Shown one piece after another: positions 8,064 to 13,559 of a stretch of DNA of 13,559 nt. The position numbers and the translations under genes were made by a program. How positions within the stretch are numbered: position 1 is the stretch's first letter; the number at the start of each line of letters is the position of its first letter. The DNA comes from JAIBBG01 sp031417525 (GTDB lineage Bacteria > Bacteroidota > Bacteroidia > Flavobacteriales_D > Sanyastnellaceae). The stretch spans positions 1 through 13,559 of the forward strand of contig JANOVT010000215.1 of assembly GCA_031417525.1 (NCBI GenBank). Direction: 5' to 3'. The notes beneath the pieces are model-generated. The model did no database searches. It saw nothing but the letters and a program-made list of their open reading frames with translations, and had not been told where the DNA came from.

Positions 8064-10592
8064 ATGGCAAAATCTTTACTCAAAATATGGGTGTTATTAT
8101 TCAGCCTGGCATTGGTGAAAATGTCGGGCCAGGAGACCGTGCAAGGTGGATGTGATATCATTTTCAGTCTTGGTGACAACGATACACTTTGTACGAACTC
8201 AGAAATTTTTCCGGTACCTGATGCCTTTCCATTTGGCGGTGTTTATTCGGGGCCGGGAGTTGCTGATTATTCTTTTGATCCTTCTATAACAGGAGTTGGG
8301 CAATTTGAAATCACCTACACTTATACTGATGAAAATTGCACATCTTCCGCGACTGTCATCATGACGGTGATTGAAGGGAGTGATCTTGAATTGGTCGGTG
8401 ATTTTGTAATTTGCGAAGGAGAAGGTACGACTATCGCGTCAGGTGATGGACAGGAGTATACCTGGGCAGATGGGAGTAAATCGACTTTTAAAGAATTCAC
8501 ACCGAGCGAAACAATCATTACAACAGCATCAGGAATCGACATCAATGGGTGCAATGTCACCACCGAATTCCAAATAACTGTTGGCACTGTGCCTGATGCA
8601 TTTGTGACGGGTGAGACCATGTTGTGTCTCGGTGACACCGCCCATCTGACAGTCGAAGGAGCAACAAACTGGCAATGGTCAACAGGATCTACAGATCAGA
8701 CTATTGACGTTATAATTTCCTCACCGGAAACAATAGAGCTGACCATTTTTGGTGATAACTGTGATTCGACCATCGCAGTGTATGTGTCTGTACTTCCTTA
8801 TCCGAATGTAGTGGTGTCCGCGCCTAGTAATGTTTGCGCTGGTGATACTGTTGTGGTAGAAGCATTCGGGGCTGTTAGTTACAAGAGTTTCCTTGGAGAT
8901 TTCGACAGTACATTTTCTTTTGAAGCAACCATTGATTTTACATTCACTGTGCAAGGCTTCAATGATAATGGTTGTTCTTCAACCACTGACGTAACAGTTT
9001 TTGTTGGAGAGAATACACTAATTGCATTGTCAGAAGTTGGCGAATTATGTTTAGGAGAGTCTCAAACACTTTCGGCTAATGGAACAGATGGATTTTTATG
9101 GGAGAATCTGGATAACTCAACGATCATTTCCGAAGGGCCGATTAATCAGCTTGAATTTGGTCCACTGGAAACAACTAATTACCGAGTGACAGGAGTGAAT
9201 GAACTCGGTTGCGGTGAGAGTATTGATTTTACCGTGGTGGTGCATCCGATTCCTGAATTGAGTGTTTCCGCGGCCGATGCAATCTGTTTTGGTAAACTAG
9301 CCACTCTGATGGCCGAAGGTGCTACGGAATATTTATGGAATGAAAACATTGGGGGCAATCCATATTCTTTTACAGCGGACACCAGTGGCGTAATTTCTGT
9401 CCTTGGAATTTCTGAATTTGGATGTGAATCGATGATATTTTATGATTTGATTGTGAATCCTGTACCTATCGCCGGAATCACAGGCTCACCGGCCATTTGT
9501 GAGGGCCAATCTGCTACTTTGATAGCAAACGGAGCGATGACTTATGAATGGAGCACAGGAGATTTGACATCAGAAGTGGTTGTGTTTCCTGTGGAAGATT
9601 CGCTTTTCATTGTGACTGCGACGAACGAATTTGGTTGCTCGGATTTCACTACATACACGGTGCTTGTTCGTCCATCACCGGTTGTTAATCTGATTGGACC
9701 GGATACAATTTGCTCGGGTCAGTTGTTTCATTTAGGAGTTGAAACCAATGGCAATTATCTCTGGAGCGATGGAAGTTCAGGTGCCTTTATTGAGTTCATT
9801 GCTTCAAATGACAGCACAGTTTATGTTGCATCTGAAGGAGCGAATGGCTGCGTAAATACTCAGTATTTTACAATTGTCGTGAATGCATTGCCAGATTTAC
9901 TGGTGAGCGGTGAGAATGAAATTTGTGCTCAAGAAACAGTTACCCTCACAGCAAGTGGAGGTGTGAATTACCAGTGGGGAAATGGCTCGCAGGAAGAATT
10001 CATAGAGGTGACACCTATAATTACATCGAATTATTATTTATACGGCACAGGAGAGAATGGTTGTGTAGGTGAAATAGTTTTTCCTTTGATCGTCCACCAA
10101 TTGCCTTATGTTTCTTTTCTGTTCAGTCAGGATTCGATTTGTGATCTTGGACCTGCCATCACATGGCAAGCGAATCCAGCAGGCGGAGTTTATTCCGGAG
10201 ATGGTGTTGCCAACAATCAATTTGATCCATTCATTGCAATTGTTGGAATGAATGAAACGTCATACACTGTCACGGATGCGAACAATTGCGCTGCTACCTC
10301 ATCCGACTTTTTATACGTTGATGACTGCACTGCTATTGAAGAAAATTCGAATGTGCCTGTGAGTATCTATCCAAATCCGGCAGATCATGAAATTTTTATT
10401 GAAAGTGCCGAAGGAAGAATTTCAGGTATCATGCTTTTTAATGGAATTGGTGAAATCGTCGCTGATCAAAAATCAAAGCAGGAAGCGTCCAGAGTATCAC
10501 TGAATGTGTCAGACCTGAATTCTGGAATCTATGAATTGAGATTTCAGACAACGGATGGTCAGATTGTGTCTCGCAAAATAATTATTCAGTAA
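8064..10592 (+). CDS. Type IX-secreted protein with eight Ig-like repeats (paralogue A)
   Basis: I place the start at ATG 8064 rather than the in-frame TTG at 7911: MAKSLLKIWVLLFSLALVKM is a proper signal peptide (cleavage about SG/Q, residues 22/23), AGAAGGAA precedes it, and the resulting 842 residues match the 841 of the neighbouring paralogue. Order: N-cap 24-105 (GGVYSGPGV), eight Ig-like repeats 106-680, C-cap 681-755 (GGVYSGDGV), and a T9SS type A sorting domain from about 765 (YPNPADHE at 769, SGIYELRF at 820-827). Repeats are mostly 71 residues, begin with Pro, and carry one Cys near position 11, a central Y-x-W-S/G-x-G and a late NGC; they resemble the CHU_C-associated Ig family. 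The protein should cross the outer membrane and be anchored or released as an adhesin or matrix protein. There is no enzymatic domain. The ligand is unknown. Confidence 0.88.
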   Translation: MAKSLLKIWVLLFSLALVKMSGQETVQGGCDIIFSLGDNDTLCTNSEIFPVPDAFPFGGVYSGPGVADYSFDPSITGVGQFEITYTYTDENCTSSATVIMTVIEGSDLELVGDFVICEGEGTTIASGDGQEYTWADGSKSTFKEFTPSETIITTASGIDINGCNVTTEFQITVGTVPDAFVTGETMLCLGDTAHLTVEGATNWQWSTGSTDQTIDVIISSPETIELTIFGDNCDSTIAVYVSVLPYPNVVVSAPSNVCAGDTVVVEAFGAVSYKSFLGDFDSTFSFEATIDFTFTVQGFNDNGCSSTTDVTVFVGENTLIALSEVGELCLGESQTLSANGTDGFLWENLDNSTIISEGPINQLEFGPLETTNYRVTGVNELGCGESIDFTVVVHPIPELSVSAADAICFGKLATLMAEGATEYLWNENIGGNPYSFTADTSGVISVLGISEFGCESMIFYDLIVNPVPIAGITGSPAICEGQSATLIANGAMTYEWSTGDLTSEVVVFPVEDSLFIVTATNEFGCSDFTTYTVLVRPSPVVNLIGPDTICSGQLFHLGVETNGNYLWSDGSSGAFIEFIASNDSTVYVASEGANGCVNTQYFTIVVNALPDLLVSGENEICAQETVTLTASGGVNYQWGNGSQEEFIEVTPIITSNYYLYGTGENGCVGEIVFPLIVHQLPYVSFLFSQDSICDLGPAITWQANPAGGVYSGDGVANNQFDPFIAIVGMNETSYTVTDANNCAATSSDFLYVDDCTAIEENSNVPVSIYPNPADHEIFIESAEGRISGIMLFNGIGEIVADQKSKQEASRVSLNVSDLNSGIYELRFQTTDGQIVSRKIIIQ

Positions 10593-10647
10593 TCAAACGA
10601 GCTCGCATTATTGGGGAATTTTTTCTATTTGAATTAAAGTAACGATC

Positions 10648-13173
10648 ATGTTGAAATCAATTATTCAGGTTGCCCTGACTGTTTTTGTTTTGTTTTCATT
10701 CTTCAAAACTTCTGCTCAGGAAAGTATGATGGGAGGATGTGTGGTGACATTTAACCTGGGTAACGATGTTACAATTTGTTCATCGACTTCGGTTTACGCC
10801 TTGACTACCGGATCACCTTCCGGTGGTACCTATTCGGGTACTGGCGTGCTAGATGAATTTTTCTTTCCTTCCATCGCCGGTCAGGGAGAGCATATCATCA
10901 CATATAGTTATGATAATGGATTTTGCATTGGCTCTGCTAGTGATACCATCACTGTGGTAGCGCCTATTCCAATTGAAATTTCCGGGGACATGGAATTGTG
11001 TTTTGGTGAATCAACAACCATCACTGCGCTGAATGGCGAAGACATTGAATGGGAAACTGGTTCAAATACAACATCCGAAACTTTTACACCGGATGAAACG
11101 ACATTTTATACTGTTTACGGTTATGATATCAATGGTTGTCTTGCCGCGACCGGCTACGAAATCATTGTTCATCCGCTACCCGTGATTGTTTTCGAAGGTG
11201 ACACGAGTTTGTGCATCGGAGAGTCAACTGTTATTACTGCAACGGGCGGATCTGAATATTTATGGTCAACGTCTGCTCAAACAGATTTTATTGATATTAC
11301 ACCATTGACAGATACTGAATATTCTGTTACAGTCACGACTGAATTCACATGTGTTGCATCCGATACAGTCGAGATTACAGTGCATGATTATCCTATCGTT
11401 GAAATATTCGGTGATGCGGAAGTTTGTCAATTTGAGCCTGCCATGTTGTTTGTGAATGGTGATGACTCGTACATCTGGAGCACCAGCGAAGAGACTTCTT
11501 CTATTATCGTTTCGCCGTTGAGTGACTCCACTTATTCAATTTTGGCCACGAACATTCACGGCTGTTCAACATTGGATGAATTTGAAGTTATTGTTCATGA
11601 ATTACCTCAAGTTGTTATTGATGGTGACATTGAGCTTTGTCAAAACGAATCTTCAACTCTTGTGGCAACGGGAGCTTTGAATTATTTCTGGAATGGCGGC
11701 CCGAACTCTGATCAATTCATTGTGACGCCAATGGAATCCACTAGTTATTCTGTAAACGGTATCAATGAGTTCGATTGTGAGAATTCTACTGAAGTGACTG
11801 TCATTGTTCATCCAACTACCAATGCCGTTGCGGAAATAATTTCGAGTGAAGTGATTTGTATTGGTGATACCATTTTGCTTAATCTTCCGGGCATGACCGA
11901 TGCAACATGGTCATACGATGTCCTATCCGTTCAAATGGATATACTTACTTTTATTCCATCACAAGTAATATCCTCTATCAATTACTTCGGTAATGATGAG
12001 TTTGGATGCACTACTTCTATTGGTAACTCAGTGATTCTTGCCAATCAACTTCCTGTTGTTTCTTTTACTGGTGAAACTGAAATTTGCTCAGGTGCAATCA
12101 CCAACATCGTCGCAGAAGGAGCAACATCCTTTATCTGGAGCAACGGTACAGAAACAGCTCTGCTTGCTGTTATGTTGGTTGAACAGACAAGTTTTTTAGT
12201 CACAGGAATGGGTGAGAACGGCTGTGCTGCATCCATAGAAATCGCTGTTGTCGTGCACGAGTTGCCGGAAATTTTATTGTCAGGAGAAACACAGATTTGT
12301 TTGGGCGAATCATCAACATTGACCGCAACGGGCGCTTCAGAGTATATCTGGAGTGACGGCAGTGAAAATGATTCGATCACGATTTCAGTAATCGAAGATG
12401 AATCTTGGAATGTGGAAGGAACCGATGAGTTTGGATGTCAATCAACTCTCAATTTTACAATTGTGGTAGATAGTATTCCGAATGTTTTTGTAGATGAATA
12501 CTCAACAATTTGTTCGGGAGATTTTCTGGCCTTGACTGCTTACGGCGCTGAAACATATCTCTGGAGCTCCGGTTCTCAGGAAGCAACCACAGAAGTGTCA
12601 CCACTGATGACCTCGGATTTTATTGTCACAGGAACAGACGGAAATGGTTGCTCTGAAACGGAAATAGTGACCATCGAAGTTTATGATCAGATTGAACTAA
12701 TTTTTACTTTGGCGATGGATACTATTTGTGATCTATCTGGAGCAATGGATCTTCAGGCTTCGCCTCCTGGAGGGAATTTCACAGGCAATGGAGTGGAGTT
12801 GGGCCAATTTGTTCCGTCGTCTGAACTATGGGGAAACAATGAAATTGTGTATTCATTGATGGATGAATTCGGATGTGTGACTGAAACCGTTCAAACAGTT
12901 TTTGTGGATGACTGCACCGCAATTGCTGAAGATGTTTTGGTGCAATCTTCAGTTTTTCCTAATCCATTCGTTGAGGATGTTTCCGTAATTGCTGAAACAA
13001 ACATTAATGCGATTCTCATTTACAACCTGGATGGAAAATTGATTTTTTCAAAAAGCAATGTCAATGCGAAATACACAGAGCTGAGTCTTTCAAAATTGCC
13101 TTCCGGAATTTATTTTTTGAAGATTGAGCTTGCAGATTCCAGCGAAAAAATTCACAGAATAACGAAAGATTAG
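10648..13173 (+). CDS. Type IX-secreted protein with eight Ig-like repeats (paralogue B)
   Basis: The 841-residue product is a full-length paralogue of the gene 55 bp upstream, clearly a tandem duplicate that has diverged well beyond recent identity. It has a signal peptide (cleavage about TSA/Q, residues 23/24), N-cap 25-107 (GGTYSGTGV), eight Ig-like repeats 108-681, C-cap 682-756 (GGNFTGNGV), the conserved linker VDDCTAI, and a T9SS sorting domain with FPNPFVED at 770 and SGIYFLKI near the end. Repeats are 70-71 residues except the fifth (391-468), which is 78 and lacks the leading Pro. Each repeat has exactly two cysteines. The mature chain is acidic and rich in Ser, Thr, Glu and Asp, as usual for surface proteins. 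No terminator or promoter is obvious in the gap to gene A, so the two are probably co-transcribed and perhaps co-assembled. Role inferred: surface adhesion or matrix. Confidence 0.88.
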   Translation: MLKSIIQVALTVFVLFSFFKTSAQESMMGGCVVTFNLGNDVTICSSTSVYALTTGSPSGGTYSGTGVLDEFFFPSIAGQGEHIITYSYDNGFCIGSASDTITVVAPIPIEISGDMELCFGESTTITALNGEDIEWETGSNTTSETFTPDETTFYTVYGYDINGCLAATGYEIIVHPLPVIVFEGDTSLCIGESTVITATGGSEYLWSTSAQTDFIDITPLTDTEYSVTVTTEFTCVASDTVEITVHDYPIVEIFGDAEVCQFEPAMLFVNGDDSYIWSTSEETSSIIVSPLSDSTYSILATNIHGCSTLDEFEVIVHELPQVVIDGDIELCQNESSTLVATGALNYFWNGGPNSDQFIVTPMESTSYSVNGINEFDCENSTEVTVIVHPTTNAVAEIISSEVICIGDTILLNLPGMTDATWSYDVLSVQMDILTFIPSQVISSINYFGNDEFGCTTSIGNSVILANQLPVVSFTGETEICSGAITNIVAEGATSFIWSNGTETALLAVMLVEQTSFLVTGMGENGCAASIEIAVVVHELPEILLSGETQICLGESSTLTATGASEYIWSDGSENDSITISVIEDESWNVEGTDEFGCQSTLNFTIVVDSIPNVFVDEYSTICSGDFLALTAYGAETYLWSSGSQEATTEVSPLMTSDFIVTGTDGNGCSETEIVTIEVYDQIELIFTLAMDTICDLSGAMDLQASPPGGNFTGNGVELGQFVPSSELWGNNEIVYSLMDEFGCVTETVQTVFVDDCTAIAEDVLVQSSVFPNPFVEDVSVIAETNINAILIYNLDGKLIFSKSNVNAKYTELSLSKLPSGIYFLKIELADSSEKIHRITKD

Positions 13174-13559
13174 AAAATGATCAGATTCACGTTTTAAGTC
13201 CCATTGGCTTGAAACCACAAAGGTCTCAAAGGAATTTCACACGAAGAATTCACAAAGTCCTTGGCTTTTTGAAGTGTCTCGGACTTCACGACAACAAGCT
13301 TACTGCAGCGAGTCACCAAAAGATCTGATTATTCTACACTTCCAGACGACGCGTTTTTCAACTCTTACCGATGGATGCATTTCTTCATGGAATCAATGAA
13401 TGACGCAATGAAGATATAGTGTTCTTTGTGTGAAATTCCTTTGAGAACTTTGTTTGTGCCTTGAAGTAGTTGGAATAGCAAACTAACTGCATGTTGTAAA
13501 TGAGATGATACAGAAATTGGATAGCAACAATTTTGAAGTATCGGTGACGCCTTTCAGGA
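13174..13559. other. Non-coding tail after the Ig-repeat genes
   Basis: This 386-bp stretch holds the long inverted repeat at 13217-13453 and no convincing gene. No clear intrinsic terminator directly follows the stop at 13173. A minus-strand frame stays open from the right edge to a stop at 13385-13387, but it runs through the repeat arm and resembles no protein, so I do not call it. Confidence 0.5.
13217..13453. repeat. Long imperfect inverted repeat (32-nt arms), MITE- or dispersed-repeat-like
   Basis: The left arm at 13217-13248 and right arm at 13422-13453 are reverse complements at 30 of 32 positions, including 19 consecutive matches (TCTCAAAGGAATTTCACAC at 13224-13242 against 13428-13446). 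They flank about 173 nt with a further hairpin at 13270-13288 (TGAAGT/ACTTCA). The arms are built from ACAAAG and TTTCACAC words of the kind I recall in short dispersed intergenic repeats of Bacteroidota. No transposase gene and no clear target-site duplication are visible. It could be a non-autonomous element or a folded 3' element after the Ig-repeat genes. Confidence 0.7.

Noticed and set aside
13385..13559. Minus-strand open frame entering from the right edge (58 codons)
   Set aside because: It reads through the inverted-repeat arm, has no recognisable protein character and could easily be open by chance.

Overview
The window looks like chromosomal DNA from a member of the Bacteroidota, probably an environmental Chitinophagales/Saprospirales- or Flavobacteriales-like lineage. 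The evidence is two very large secreted Ig-repeat proteins ending in type IX secretion (Por secretion tail) signals, signal peptides ending in Ala-Gln or Gly-Gln, exact matches to the Bacteroidota -7 promoter element TAnnTTTG, few Shine-Dalgarno sequences, and moderately low GC. There are no tRNA or rRNA genes, no CRISPR array, no transposase and no phage genes.

Layout. (1) 1-152, minus: the first 50 codons of a secreted protein of unknown function. (2) 153-1047: about 900 bp without a convincing protein gene, holding a near-perfect intrinsic terminator (759-790, plus strand) that serves no visible gene and may end a small RNA. (3) 1048-5590, plus: three genes, each overlapping the next by 4 bp: a full-length PaaZ-type aldehyde dehydrogenase/MaoC hydratase fusion, an exported S41-family serine peptidase starting at TTG, and a one-pass membrane protein with a cytoplasmic coiled coil. 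(4) 5647-6579, plus: a probable outer-membrane beta-barrel, 56 bp downstream and possibly in the same transcript. (5) 6569-7882, minus: MtaB, the tRNA t6A37 methylthiotransferase, convergent with and overlapping the barrel gene by 11 bp. (6) 8064-10592 and 10648-13173, plus: tandem paralogues of 842 and 841 residues, each with a signal peptide, an N-terminal cap domain, eight Ig-like repeats of mostly 71 residues, a C-terminal cap and a T9SS tail. (7) 13174-13559: non-coding, with a long imperfect inverted repeat (32-nt arms, about 170-nt loop) like the small dispersed repeats of Bacteroidota genomes.

Function. PaaZ is the ring-opening enzyme of aerobic phenylacetate breakdown, but no other paa gene is visible and its operon partners are envelope proteins, which is unusual. 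The tandem Ig proteins are most likely surface-displayed or released adhesins or matrix proteins; their identical 22-cysteine layout is the most interesting structural signal. No clearly new defence or mobile system was found. The better leads are the paired repeat proteins, the paaZ-peptidase-membrane protein operon, the possible small RNA before the 759-790 terminator, and the inverted repeat at 13217-13453.
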